Origin: Pseudomonas urmiensis | GTDB lineage: Bacteria; Pseudomonadota; Gammaproteobacteria; Pseudomonadales; Pseudomonadaceae | Direction: 5' to 3' | DNA: 64,000 nt | Assembly: GCF_014268815.2 (NCBI RefSeq) | Contig: NZ_JABWRE020000001.1 | Location: 2,299,001-2,363,000, forward strand | Shown here: positions 53,150-62,050 of the stretch, piece by piece | How positions within the stretch are numbered: the stretch's first letter is position 1 | Layout of the letters: each line of letters opens with the position of its first letter | Made by a program: the position numbers and the translations under genes | Notes under the pieces: generated by a model | The model's input: the letters and a program-made list of their open reading frames with translations, nothing else | Database searches by the model: none | Told to the model about the DNA's origin: nothing

Positions 53150-53479
53150 GACCGTTCCTTGGCGCCAATGATTGGTTTTTTTCGTAGAAACAGTAAGTTG
53201 CAGCGCCCGAATTAACAGTAGCAACGAAAGCGTCAGAACCCCCTACCGTTTGTCTGCCAGTTAACGGCATGTTCTAGCCGTACGGGAATTTTATTTAGTT
53301 GTCGGCGTCACACGCCGGATAGCCCGCCGCTAAAACCAAGCGCGGATAAAAAAATTCAACTGCCATGTGACTTCAACCCGGCCCCGGAGCATCAGTACCA
53401 TTAACCCCGCGCTGCGTAACTTAACTTTTCAGCCTCGCGGACTTACTTTCGCTGTTTGGGACCAAAGAGAGACCGAACC

Positions 53480-53746
53480 ATGAATGCCCCGCTCCGTGTC
53501 AACGAAGCACTGCTGATCGCCGACCACGCCTTCGAACCGTTCCAGTGCGTAGCCTGGGATGCACCTAACGGTACTGGTGAGCTGAGCCTGGCAGTGATCG
53601 ACCGGACCAGCACGCGTATCGGCGCCAAGCAAGTCTCCTCACGTATTTACTCCGACCCTGCCCAATGGGCCAGCTTGATCGAAGAAGTACGCGCCGAGCT
53701 GTGTGAAAAAGGTTATGACCTGCAACCCTGGTCGATGCCCAAGTAA
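53480..53746 (+). CDS. Conserved small protein of unknown function
   Basis: This 88-residue protein reads APLRVNEALLIADHAFEPFQCVAWDAPNGTGELSLAVIDRTSTRIGAKQVSSRIYSDPAQWASLIEEVRAELCEKGYDLQPWSMPK. It is soluble, has no signal peptide and two cysteines, and shows an alternating beta and alpha pattern. I have seen this kind of small protein in pseudomonads but cannot name it. AGAGAG precedes the ATG at 53480. It is divergent from the VpsR-like activator and followed by a 13-bp hairpin. The 330-bp divergent gap contains the hairpin CGGCGTCACACGCCG near 53305 and no gene. Confidence 0.75.
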   Translation: MNAPLRVNEALLIADHAFEPFQCVAWDAPNGTGELSLAVIDRTSTRIGAKQVSSRIYSDPAQWASLIEEVRAELCEKGYDLQPWSMPK

Positions 53747-53757
53747 GCCTACTTCGC

Positions 53758-53789
53758 CTGTAAGTGCGTGTTAAACCACGCACTTACAG
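53758..53789. terminator. Perfect 13-bp hairpin after the small protein gene
   Basis: CTGTAAGTGCGTG, loop TTAAAC, CACGCACTTACAG. The stem is perfect but no T-run follows, so it may be a terminator or a bidirectional transcript end between convergent genes. Confidence 0.6.
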
Positions 53790-53848
53790 CAACTTCCATC
53801 GACTAACTTCTGCGCGTGAGACATTGGGTCGCACAACAGCGAGTTATA

Positions 53849-54463
53849 TCAATTCAGTCGTTTTAACTGGTCGATATGTTGATAGTCGGCCTGCAGCTGC
53901 GTGGCCAACACGTGCGCACGCCCCAGCCGCACTGGCGCCAATTCCATGTCGACCAGGCAGGTCGCACAGGGCATTGGCAGTACTGGCTGCCAGTGCTGCA
54001 GACGCCCATCGGTAAACACCAGGCAGCGCTGCAACTCGTGGGGATGGCGTTTACGCCGTAGCTGCAACCAGTCCCGTGCCTGCTCCAGCGCCGTGATCAA
54101 TGGCGTACCACCCCCGGCGCCCAGTGCGTGTAGCCATGACTGCAGCGCCGCCGAGGCCTTCAGGCCATGCCGTTGCCATTGCGGGCCACGGCCACTGGCG
54201 GTGAGCAAGGCTAGCCGGGCGCGCTGGCGGTAAGCTTGATCGAACAACTGCGCCAACAAGCCCTTGGTCTGAGCCAACGCCTGATGGCGCCGGGTCGAAG
54301 CCGACGCATCGACAATCACCAACCACAGCTCTGGCTGCTGGGCCTGACGCTGCTGCCAGGCCAAGTCCTGACGCAGGCGGGGCTTGCCTTTGAGCAGGGT
54401 CGGTAACCAGGCGACCCGCCCAGATGCGGCACTGCGACCCCGTCCACGCGGAGCGCCTGTCAA
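53849..54463 (-). CDS. VWA-domain protein, ChlD/CobT-like chelatase subunit
   Basis: This protein of about 204 residues is a von Willebrand A domain of the magnesium/cobalt chelatase D type: LWLVIVDASASTRRHQALAQ holds the metal site (DxSxS) and GAGGGTPLITALEQARDWL the conserved Thr. CLVFTDGRLQHW supplies the third motif. The N-terminal AAA-like half of full ChlD is absent. The start is uncertain; I list a TTG at 54463, but the frame extends to a CTG overlapping the stop of the AAA gene (54517), which would add 19 residues. With the ChlI-like partner and CobN it probably forms the cobaltochelatase motor. Confidence 0.82.
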   Translation of the reverse strand: MTGAPRGRGRSAASGRVAWLPTLLKGKPRLRQDLAWQQRQAQQPELWLVIVDASASTRRHQALAQTKGLLAQLFDQAYRQRARLALLTASGRGPQWQRHGLKASAALQSWLHALGAGGGTPLITALEQARDWLQLRRKRHPHELQRCLVFTDGRLQHWQPVLPMPCATCLVDMELAPVRLGRAHVLATQLQADYQHIDQLKRLN

Positions 54464-54516
54464 TTTGCCGACGCGGGGTCTGGCATCCGCCGCCGCAGCG
54501 TTGGGCTGGCGGATGC

Positions 54517-55530
54517 TCAGGGCTTTTTTGCCCAGTTCGGCACCTCGCGCCGCGGGCCAGCTGCCACCGGTTGTGGCGGTAGCGCCCCCCAGTCACCCTG
54601 CCCGCCCTCAGACTTGCTATCGGCACCGCCAGCAGCAGGCGCTGCACTCGGCGGATTGGCCGCCGGCGCTTCTCGCCGACGATGGCGCAGGGCGAATTCT
54701 GCAACAGCGTCGACATCCTGCTCTTCGATAGCCTCACTGCCGCGCCAGGCAGCATGGGCACGCGCCGCGCGCAACCAGACCAGGTCAGCGCGCAGGCCAT
54801 CCACTCCCGCAGCAAAACAACGCTCGGTAATCCAGGCCAAGGCTTGGTCGTCCAAGGCAATCTGCTCAAGCCGCTGGCGAGCGTTCTGGCAACGCTCGCG
54901 CAGCTGCGCCTGAGCGCTTGCCCACTGGGTGCAGAAGGCCTGCGGATCGCTGTCGAACGCCAGGCGCCGACGAATGATCTGTTGACGCGCCGCAGGCTCG
55001 GGCAGGCCATCGAGGGAAACATTCAAGCCGAAGCGGTCGAGCAATTGCGGACGCAGTTCACCCTCCTCCGGATTCATCGTGCCGATCAGCACGAAACGGG
55101 CGTCGTGCCGATGGGAGATGCCGTCGCGCTCGATACGGTTGGTGCCGCTGGCGGCAACATCCAGCAGCAGGTCCACCAGAGGATCAGGCAGCAGATTGAC
55201 CTCATCGACGTACAACACGCCGCCATTGGCATGGGCCAGCACCCCTGGGGAAAACTGGGCTTTGCCCTGCCCCAGTGCGGCATCCAGATCCAAGGTGCCG
55301 ACCAAGCGCTCTTCAGTCGCCCCCAGCGGCAAGGTGACGAACGGCGGGCTGTGCTCGGCATTGCCCAGCAAGTCGGCCAGGCCACGGGCCAAGGTACTTT
55401 TGGCCATGCCACGCGGGCCTTCGATCAGCACGCCGCCAATCTTGGGGTCGATCGCGGTCAGGCACAGGGCCAGTTTGAGTGGCTCGGCGCCGACTACGGC
55501 GGCCAGGGGAAATTGCACGGGTTCAGTCAT
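54517..55530 (-). CDS. AAA+ ATPase, ChlI/BchI-like chelatase subunit
   Basis: This 337-residue protein has the ChlI-type AAA+ core: Walker A GPRGMAKST, Walker B GGVLYVDEVNLL and the sensor region RFVLIGTMNPEEGELRPQLLDRFGLNVSL. FRELVE-like residues are replaced by REVPNWAKKP at the end. Together with the VWA protein it should form the ATP-driven motor that works with CobN to insert cobalt into hydrogenobyrinic acid diamide. The Pseudomonas enzyme uses this pair in place of CobS/CobT. It overlaps the cobN stop by 8 nt, indicating coupled translation. Confidence 0.88.
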   Translation of the reverse strand: MTEPVQFPLAAVVGAEPLKLALCLTAIDPKIGGVLIEGPRGMAKSTLARGLADLLGNAEHSPPFVTLPLGATEERLVGTLDLDAALGQGKAQFSPGVLAHANGGVLYVDEVNLLPDPLVDLLLDVAASGTNRIERDGISHRHDARFVLIGTMNPEEGELRPQLLDRFGLNVSLDGLPEPAARQQIIRRRLAFDSDPQAFCTQWASAQAQLRERCQNARQRLEQIALDDQALAWITERCFAAGVDGLRADLVWLRAARAHAAWRGSEAIEEQDVDAVAEFALRHRRREAPAANPPSAAPAAGGADSKSEGGQGDWGALPPQPVAAGPRREVPNWAKKP

Positions 55531-58500
55531 TTAACGAATCTTCCTCGCCCTCGAGCAGGTGCTCTTCGAGCGCTTCGCGGTACGCGCCCGGCTCTTGCCA
55601 GAGGCCCCGTTGCTGGGCTTCGAGCAGACGCTCGGTGAGGTCGCGCAGGGCTTCTGGGTTGTGCTCACGCATGAAGTCACGGGTCGCTGGATCGAGCACA
55701 TAGGCCTCGGCCAGCGACTGATAATGATGGTCGTCGATCAGGTGTGTGGTGGCGTCGAAGGCGAACAGGTTGTCCACCGTGGCGGCCAATTCGAAGGCGC
55801 CCTTGTAGCCATGGCGCTTGGCGCCGTCGATCCACTTTGGGTTCAGCGCGCGGGCACGGATCACCCGGTTCAGCTCTTCCTTGAGGGTGCGGATGCGCGG
55901 CCGATCGACCTGGCTGTGATCGCCGTGATAGCTGGCCACTGTCGAGCCGGCCAAGGTCTCGGCCGCTGCCAGCATGCCGCCCTGGAACTGGTAGTAGTCA
56001 TTGGAGTCAAGCAGGTCGTGCTCGTGGTTGTCCTGGTTCTGCAACACGGCCTGGACCTGGCCCAGGCGTGTGGCGAACTGGGCGCGGGCCGGGGTGCCCT
56101 CGTCAGCGCCACCATAGGCATAGCCACCATGGTTGAGATAAACCTCGGCCAGGTCTTCGCGGCCCTGCCACAAGCGCCCGTCGATGGCATTCTGCACCCC
56201 GGCACCATAAGCACCAGGCTTGGCCCCGAACACCCGCCAACCGGCCTGTCGCGCCGCCTGTTCGGCGTCAAGGCCTTGTGTCTGCAAGGCTTCTCGCTCC
56301 GCTCGCACGCGCGCCGCCAGGGGGTTGAGGTCGGCGGGCTCATCGAGCGCTGCCACCGCCTGCACCGCGGCATCGAACAGGCGGATCAGGTTGCCGAACG
56401 CATCACGGAAGAACCCGGAGACCCGCAAGGTTACGTCCACCCGTGGCCGGTCCAGCAGGCTCAAGGGCAGGATTTCGAAATCATCGACCCGCTGACTGCC
56501 GGTGGCCCAGACCGGACGCACACCCATCAAGGCCATGGCCTGGGCAATGTCATCACCGCCGGTACGCATGGTGGCCGTGCCCCAGACCGACAGCCCCAGC
56601 TGGCGCAGGTGATCGCCGTGCTCCTGCAGGTGCCGCTCCAGAATCAGGTTGGCCGAGGCGAAGCCCAGCCGCCAGGCCGTAGTGGTGGGCAGGTTGCGCA
56701 CATCCACCGTGTAGAAGTTGCGCCCGCTGGGCAGCACGTCCAGGCGCCCGCGGCTGGGCGCGCCGCTGGGGCCTGCTGGCACGAAGCGGCCTGCAAGCGC
56801 CGCGAGCAGGCCGTCAAGCTCCGCCGCGCCACAGGCGTCGAGGTTCGGCGCTACCGAGTCGACCAGCTCGCGCAGTACCTCGTTGACCCCTTGCCATTGC
56901 GCATCAGCGTCAAGCGTCAGTTGCCCCGCCAGCGCCTGCTCGATCAGCGCCAGGGCCAGATGTTCGAGCCGCTCACGGGTATCACCCTGGGTACGCCATG
57001 GGTTTTCACCGAGCGCCTGCAACAGCGGCGGCCGTGGCCCTTGCCAGGCCAGGCCAAGATCGCAGTCCAGCGGATCGAAGCCCAACGCCAGGGCTTGGGC
57101 CAAGGCGCGGATCAGGCTGGCATTGCCGCCCTTGCCATCGCCTCGGGCGACCCGCAGCAACGCCAACAGGGTATCAATGCGCAAACGCCCCTCGGGCGAC
57201 TGGCCGAACACATGCAGGCCATCGCGAATCTGCGACTCCTTCAAGTCGCACAGGTAGGTGTCAAGGCGTGGCAACCAGACGGCGGCGTCATCCAGCTGGC
57301 CTTCTAGCTGCAACTCACGGTCGATGTGGTTGGCTTTGAGCAACTCGAGGATGTCCCGCTGCAGCTCACGCGCCCGGCGTGGGTCGAGCAACTGGGCTTC
57401 GTAGTATTCGTCGGCCAATTGCTCCAAATGACGCAACGGGCCATAGGTTTCGGCGCGGGTCAGCGGCGGCATCAGGTGGTCGATGATCACTGCCTGGGTC
57501 CGGCGCTTGGCCTGGGCGCCCTCACCCGGGTCATTGACGATGAATGGATAGATGTTCGGCAGCGGCCCCAGCAGCGCATCCGGCCAGCACTGCGCGGACA
57601 AGCCGACGCCCTTGCCAGGCAGCCATTCGAGGTTGCCATGCTTGCCGACATGGATCACCGCGTCGGCTGCATAGACATGGCGCAACCAGAAATGGAACGC
57701 CAGGTAGCCGTGCGGCGGGACCAGGTCGGGGTCGTGATACACCGCGCTCGGATCGACCTGATAACCACGCGCAGGCTGGATCCCGACGAAGGTCAGGCCG
57801 AAACGCAAACCCGCTACCATCAGCCGTCCGCTGCGGAACATGGGGTCTTGTTCCGGTGGCCCCCAACGTTCGAGCACCGCCTGCTGATTGGCCTCGGGCA
57901 AGCGGGCGAACGCCTGCTGGTAATCGGCCAGGCTCAAGCTCTGTGCGCAAGGGCGTTGGTCGAGGTGATCCAGGTCGTTGGTGACACCGCCCAACAGCTG
58001 ATGAATCAGCGCGGTGCCCGTTTCAGGCAATTCCCCTAGCGGATAGCCCTCGGCCCGCAGCGCCTGCAAGATGTTCAGCGCAGCCCCCGGCGTATCCAGG
58101 CCTACGCCATTGCCAATGCGCCCGTCGCGGGTTGGGTAGTTGGCCAGCACCAGGGCAACGCGTTTCTGCCCATTGGGCAAGCGCGCCAGTTCAACCCAGC
58201 GCCTGGCCAGTTCGGCAACGAAGTCCATCCGCTCCGGATGGGCGCGGTAGCAGACCACATCCGCTTGGCTGCGCTCGCTGCGCCAGGCCAAGTCCTTGAA
58301 GCTGACCGGGCGGGTGATGATCCGCCCATCGAGTTCCGGCAAGGCAATGTGCATGGCCAAATCGCGCGCGCCCAGGCCCTGCTCGCTGGTTTCCCAGCCC
58401 TGCTGGTTGTCCTGGGCGCAGATGGCTTGCAACACCGGCACATCCCGGCGTAACGGCCGCAGGTTGGGCTGCTCGGGGCTGGACAAGGCGAAACCGGTGG

Positions 58501-59293
58501 TATTGATCACCACTTCGGCCTCGACCTCATCCATCCAGGCCTCGACCTGATCGAGGCAGCCGCGCTCTTTAAGGCTGGCGACCGCGATCGGTAGCGGATT
58601 CAGGCCCGCGGCCTGCAAGCGCTGGCAAAATACGTCAATGAAGGCGGTATTGGCCGCCTGCAAATGTGAGCGATAAAACAGCAGCGGCGCCACCGGCTGG
58701 AGCGGGTCCCAATCGGCGAACCAGTCGCTTGGCTGGGCACTGGCCTTGTGCGGGTGGTAGACCGCGGTGCGCGGCAGCGGCTGCGGCTCGTCCCAGGAGT
58801 AATTACGCCCAAGCCACAGGTTGGCCAGGCAATTGAACAGGTTCAGCGCATTGGCCTTACCGCCCTGGCGCAAATAGTGCCAAAGCCGTTCGGCGTGTGC
58901 TGCCGGCACTGTGCTCAGGTCGGTCAACTGCGGGTCGGGACGATCATCGCCGGGCACCAGGATCAGTTGCACGCCGCGACTGGCCAGCTCGACCAACTGT
59001 TCGACCCCGTAGCGCCAATAACCCACCCCACCGTGCAGCGATAGCAGAATCACCTTGGCGTGGCGCAGCACCTGGTCGACATACAGATCGACCGAGGCAT
59101 GGTTCTGTACCTGCATAGGGTTGGCCAGGCGCACGCTGGGGTAGTCGCCGGGCAACTGCTCGACGGTGTCCGCCAGCAGCGCCAGGTGCGAATCACCGCT
59201 GCAGAGAATCACCAGCTCGGCCGGGGTCTGGCCGAGGTCGGCGATGCTGTCGTCCGGCACGAAGCCGCCGGGCTGGGTCCGCAGCAAGTGCAT
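55523..59293 (-). CDS. cobN: Cobaltochelatase large subunit
   Basis: This 1256-residue protein is the CobN/ChlH family large subunit that binds cobalt and the corrin ring in the aerobic pathway. Characteristic stretches: LVLANYPTRDGRIGNGVGLDTPGAALNILQAL, AVIHVGKHGNLEWLPGKGVGLS, PNIYPFIVNDPGEGAQAKRRTQAVIIDHLMPPLTRAETYGPL and GVRPVWATGSQRVDDFEILPLSLLDRPRVDVTLRVSGFFRDAF. Length fits CobN (about 1,250-1,275). It starts 3 nt after cobW and overlaps the ChlI-like gene, all under the minus-strand cobalamin riboswitch at 60478. Confidence 0.96.
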   Translation of the reverse strand: MHLLRTQPGGFVPDDSIADLGQTPAELVILCSGDSHLALLADTVEQLPGDYPSVRLANPMQVQNHASVDLYVDQVLRHAKVILLSLHGGVGYWRYGVEQLVELASRGVQLILVPGDDRPDPQLTDLSTVPAAHAERLWHYLRQGGKANALNLFNCLANLWLGRNYSWDEPQPLPRTAVYHPHKASAQPSDWFADWDPLQPVAPLLFYRSHLQAANTAFIDVFCQRLQAAGLNPLPIAVASLKERGCLDQVEAWMDEVEAEVVINTTGFALSSPEQPNLRPLRRDVPVLQAICAQDNQQGWETSEQGLGARDLAMHIALPELDGRIITRPVSFKDLAWRSERSQADVVCYRAHPERMDFVAELARRWVELARLPNGQKRVALVLANYPTRDGRIGNGVGLDTPGAALNILQALRAEGYPLGELPETGTALIHQLLGGVTNDLDHLDQRPCAQSLSLADYQQAFARLPEANQQAVLERWGPPEQDPMFRSGRLMVAGLRFGLTFVGIQPARGYQVDPSAVYHDPDLVPPHGYLAFHFWLRHVYAADAVIHVGKHGNLEWLPGKGVGLSAQCWPDALLGPLPNIYPFIVNDPGEGAQAKRRTQAVIIDHLMPPLTRAETYGPLRHLEQLADEYYEAQLLDPRRARELQRDILELLKANHIDRELQLEGQLDDAAVWLPRLDTYLCDLKESQIRDGLHVFGQSPEGRLRIDTLLALLRVARGDGKGGNASLIRALAQALALGFDPLDCDLGLAWQGPRPPLLQALGENPWRTQGDTRERLEHLALALIEQALAGQLTLDADAQWQGVNEVLRELVDSVAPNLDACGAAELDGLLAALAGRFVPAGPSGAPSRGRLDVLPSGRNFYTVDVRNLPTTTAWRLGFASANLILERHLQEHGDHLRQLGLSVWGTATMRTGGDDIAQAMALMGVRPVWATGSQRVDDFEILPLSLLDRPRVDVTLRVSGFFRDAFGNLIRLFDAAVQAVAALDEPADLNPLAARVRAEREALQTQGLDAEQAARQAGWRVFGAKPGAYGAGVQNAIDGRLWQGREDLAEVYLNHGGYAYGGADEGTPARAQFATRLGQVQAVLQNQDNHEHDLLDSNDYYQFQGGMLAAAETLAGSTVASYHGDHSQVDRPRIRTLKEELNRVIRARALNPKWIDGAKRHGYKGAFELAATVDNLFAFDATTHLIDDHHYQSLAEAYVLDPATRDFMREHNPEALRDLTERLLEAQQRGLWQEPGAYREALEEHLLEGEEDSLND

Positions 59294-59296
59294 GGG

Positions 59297-60364
59297 TCAG
59301 GCGCCCAGGGCCTGGCGCAGGCGCGCTTCGAGCTCAGCGGCGTGCAAATCCTGGCCAATCAGCACCAGGCGGGTGATGCGCAGTTCATCGGCACGCCAGG
59401 CGCGGTCGAAGTGTTTGTCGAAACGGGTGCCGACACCTTGGATCAGCAGGCGCATCGGCTTGCCGGGGATCGCCGCGAAGCCCTTGGCGCGCAGGATGCC
59501 GAACTCGACCACCAGTTGGGTCAGGGCGTCGAGCAGCAGGCTTTCGTCAGCCTCGGGCAAGTCGATGGAGATGGAATCGAAGGCATCGTGGTCGTGATCG
59601 TCATGATCGCCGTCGTCGTGGTGCGAATCGTGGTGAGTACGACGCCCATCGATGTGCGCTTCAGACTCTGCCCCCACGCCCAACAGCACCTCAAGTGGCA
59701 GACGACCACTGCTCGCCTCGATCACTTTGACGGCCGCTGGCAACTCCTCGGCGACCTCGGCGCGAACCTTGGCCAAGCCTTCGGCGTCGATCAGGTCGGC
59801 CTTGTTCAGCACTACCAGGTCGGCGCTGGCCAACTGGTCGGCGAACAGTTCATGCAGTGGTGATTCGTGGTCCAGGTTGGGGTCGAGCTTGCGCTGGGCA
59901 TCCACCTGGTCTGGGTAGGCGGCGAAGGTGCCAGCCGCGACGGCCGGGCTGTCGACCACCGTGATCACCGCGTCGACCGTGCAGGCGTTGCGGATTTCTG
60001 GCCACTGGAAGGCTTGCACCAATGGCTTGGGCAGGGCCAGACCGCTGGTTTCGATGAGAATGTGGTCAAGGTCGCCACGGCGCGCCACCAGCTCGCGCAT
60101 CACCGGGAAGAACTCCTCCTGCACAGTGCAGCACAGGCAGCCGTTGGCCAGCTCGTAGACGCGGCCGCTGGCTTCTTCTTCGGTGCAGCCAATGCTGCAT
60201 TGCTTGAGAATCTCGCCGTCGATGCCCAGCTCGCCGAATTCGTTGACGATAACGGCAATGCGCCGGCCTTGGGCGTTGTCGAGCATGTGCCGCAGCAAGG
60301 TAGTCTTGCCCGAGCCGAGGAAGCCGGTGACGATGGTGACGGGAAGCTTGGCCAGTGTTTTCAT
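59297..60364 (-). CDS. cobW: Cobalt-dependent G3E GTPase CobW
   Basis: This 355-residue metallochaperone GTPase has a Walker A (VTGFLGSGKTTLLRHML), the metal-binding CxCC in LANGCLCCTVQEEF, Walker B (ILIETSGLALP) and NKAD (VLNKADLID). A histidine/aspartate-rich loop is present at the end of the G domain (HHDSHHDDGDHDDHDHD), as in metal-delivering members. The C-terminal domain (GRLPLEVLLGV... onward) is typical. It is thought to deliver cobalt to CobN. The ATG at 60364 gives the family N-terminus; an earlier in-frame start adds a dozen residues with no homology. It follows the riboswitch at 60478 and precedes cobN by 3 nt. Confidence 0.95.
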   Translation of the reverse strand: MKTLAKLPVTIVTGFLGSGKTTLLRHMLDNAQGRRIAVIVNEFGELGIDGEILKQCSIGCTEEEASGRVYELANGCLCCTVQEEFFPVMRELVARRGDLDHILIETSGLALPKPLVQAFQWPEIRNACTVDAVITVVDSPAVAAGTFAAYPDQVDAQRKLDPNLDHESPLHELFADQLASADLVVLNKADLIDAEGLAKVRAEVAEELPAAVKVIEASSGRLPLEVLLGVGAESEAHIDGRRTHHDSHHDDGDHDDHDHDAFDSISIDLPEADESLLLDALTQLVVEFGILRAKGFAAIPGKPMRLLIQGVGTRFDKHFDRAWRADELRITRLVLIGQDLHAAELEARLRQALGA

Positions 60365-60477
60365 GTCTCGATGCCCTTGGCAGGATGGCGCGGGCATGCA
60401 GGACGAAAGCCTCAGGCCGATTGGCCAGGCTCGTTCGCCACCGGATCACCCCGCCCGGATTAAAAGTCGAAATCGCT

Positions 60478-60650
60478 ACGAGGCAGGTCTCCTGGCTCGC
60501 ACCGCTCCGGCGCCAGGCCGGTTGGATGACGCCTTCCCGCGCCGGGGCGCAGTGGCTGTGTCGATCCTGTTCAGTGCTTACAGTTGCGGGGGCAGCCGCG
60601 GCTTGTACCGCGTTCCCGTCTTAGCTGCGCCTACAGGCGCAGAACCTCGA
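60478..60650 (-). promoter_or_regulatory. Cobalamin riboswitch upstream of cobW
   Basis: Read on the minus strand this stretch has the cobalamin aptamer landmarks: the conserved GCGGCTGCCCCCGCAACTGTAAGC core (partly, near 60600) and the closing GAGCCAGGAGACCTGCCTC near 60480-60499. It lies 114 nt upstream of the cobW start, so B12 would repress cobW-cobN-chlI-chlD transcripts. Confidence 0.93.
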
Positions 60651-60705
60651 AGCGGCAAGGCTACGCATCACGGCTATAAGCTGCAAGTAGATACGCACCT
60701 AGATC

Positions 60706-60737
60706 CCGTGGGAGCGGGCTTGCCCCGCGATGAGGCC
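60706..60737. repeat. Single REP element
   Basis: One REP core (CCCGTGGGAGCGGGCTTGCC...) between the two divergent cobalamin riboswitches. The rest of the 800-bp gap 60365-61164 is the two riboswitches and short promoter-sized sequence; no gene found. Confidence 0.85.
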
Positions 60738-60847
60738 AGAACAAACGACATCCAGTCGTCCTTCAATACACCAAAAAACAGCCGACTTTGCCAGCCATCG
60801 CATCGCTTACAGCTTGTAGCCTGAAGCTCAGGTGTGGTTTGCTAACG

Positions 60848-61053
60848 CCTTGCGTTCAGGTGCCCCCACGGGGGTGAAACGGGAAACCGGTGCGTCGTAG
60901 GCTCTTCATCCATGCCCACGACAAGGCCGGTGCTGCCCCCGCAACGGTAAGCGAGGAAGCGTCTTGACCACTGTGCCGAGTTGTCTGGCATGGGAAGGTG
61001 ACGCCTCTGCTGGAGCCCTGCTCCACCTCGCAAGCCCGGAGACCGGCCTGCCT
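60848..61053 (+). promoter_or_regulatory. Cobalamin riboswitch upstream of cbtB
   Basis: Contains AACGGGAAACCGGTGCG, GCCGGTGCTGCCCCCGCAAC and GGTAAGC, then the closing CAAGCCCGGAGACCGGCCTG, which are the ordered landmarks of the cobalamin aptamer. It lies 111 nt upstream of cbtB and would shut off cobalt uptake and cobE/cobM when B12 is plentiful. Confidence 0.95.
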
Positions 61054-61097
61054 ACGTAGCAATGAACACCCCGCGGTGGGCGGGCGCTGTCGCATGT

Positions 61098-61120
61098 CCC
61101 TGGACGAATCACGTCCGGGG
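61098..61120 (+). terminator. Hairpin between cobalamin riboswitch and cbtB (possible expression platform)
   Basis: CCCTGGACG, loop AATCA, CGTCCGGGG: a 9-bp stem with one G-T pair. No T-run follows. It may be part of the riboswitch's expression platform or a transcription pause site. Confidence 0.5.
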
Positions 61121-61164
61121 CTGCCGCGCTTGCCCGTTGCCTATAACAAGCAGAGGAAAGCGTC

Positions 61165-61350
61165 ATGCCCATCACCAGCGCCAAGCACAGTATCGCCACC
61201 CCCATCAGCCTCAGCCAGCGCGTGATCATCGCCGCCGGCGCCAGCCTGCTCGGCCTGTGCCTGATCTACTTTGCCGGTTTCTCGCACATCGAAGCGGTGC
61301 ACAACGCTGCCCACGACACCCGCCACAGCGCCGCCTTTCCTTGCCACTGA
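61165..61350 (+). CDS. cbtB: Cobalt transporter subunit CbtB (proposed)
   Basis: This 61-residue protein has one hydrophobic helix (RVIIAAGASLLGLCLIYFAGF) and a His-rich C-terminus (HIEAVHNAAHDTRHSAAFPCH), the CbtB hallmark for metal binding. An AGAGGAAA ribosome-binding site precedes the ATG. It is controlled by the cobalamin riboswitch just upstream. CbtA follows after 10 nt. It is thought to make a cobalt importer with CbtA; the mechanism is not well known. Confidence 0.93.
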   Translation: MPITSAKHSIATPISLSQRVIIAAGASLLGLCLIYFAGFSHIEAVHNAAHDTRHSAAFPCH

Positions 61351-61360
61351 GTAGCCTCGC

Positions 61361-62050
61361 ATGATCAAGCGCATTGCCCGTACCGCCGGCTTCAGCGGCC
61401 TGCTTGCAGCCCTGTTGCTGACCCTGCTGCAAAGCGTGTGGGTCAGCCCGCTGATTCTTCAAGCGGAAACCTTCGAAACCGCAGCACCTGCCGAGCAGCA
61501 TGAGCATGCCGGCGAAGCGCACGCACCTCATGAACATAGCGCCGAAGCCTGGGCGCCTGAGGATGGCTGGCAGCGCGTGCTGTCGACCACGGGCGGCAAC
61601 CTGGTGGTCGCGGTCGGATTCGCGCTGATTCTGGCCGCGCTGTATAGCCTGCGCGAACCCAATCGGGTGAGCACCGGCGCATTGTGGGGCCTGGCCGGTT
61701 TCGCGGTGTTCTGCCTGGCGCCGACCCTGGGCCTGCCACCTGAGTTGCCGGGCACCGCTGCGGCCGATCTTGGCCAGCGCCAGGCCTGGTGGATTGGCAC
61801 TGCCGCCGCCACTGCCACGGGCCTGGCGCTGATCGTGTTCGCCCAGCACTGGCTGCTCAAACTGGTGGGTGTGCTGCTGTTGGTGGTGCCACACGTGATC
61901 GGCGCGCCGCAGCCAGAGGTTCATCAAAGCCTCGCCCCTGAGGCGCTGGAAACCCAGTTCAAGATCGCCTCCTGGCTGACCAACGCAGCGTTCTGGGTGG
62001 CCCTGGGCCTGCTCAGCGCCTGGTTGTTCCGCCGCTCCCGCCAGGCCTGA
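61361..62050 (+). CDS. cbtA: Cobalt transporter subunit CbtA (proposed)
   Basis: This 229-residue membrane protein has the CbtA layout: a first helix (GLLAALLLTLLQSVWVSPLIL), a His/Glu-rich periplasmic loop (AEQHEHAGEAHAPHEHSAEA) that is probably the metal-capture site, and further helices (VVAVGFALILAALYSL, GLAGFAVFCLAPTLGL, LLKLVGVLLLVVPHVIGAP). PEAL...NAAFWVALGLLSAWLF completes it. It begins 10 nt after cbtB and its stop codon shares one base with the cobE start (TGATG), so cbtB-cbtA-cobE are one operon. Confidence 0.93.
   Translation: MIKRIARTAGFSGLLAALLLTLLQSVWVSPLILQAETFETAAPAEQHEHAGEAHAPHEHSAEAWAPEDGWQRVLSTTGGNLVVAVGFALILAALYSLREPNRVSTGALWGLAGFAVFCLAPTLGLPPELPGTAAADLGQRQAWWIGTAAATATGLALIVFAQHWLLKLVGVLLLVVPHVIGAPQPEVHQSLAPEALETQFKIASWLTNAAFWVALGLLSAWLFRRSRQA

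Noticed and set aside
55559..57307. Long plus-strand frames inside cobN
   Set aside because: They are antisense shadows of cobN, with composition mirroring its codons and no features of their own.
60183..61229. Open frames in the riboswitch region
   Set aside because: They are translations of the aptamers and the REP, with no coding signals.
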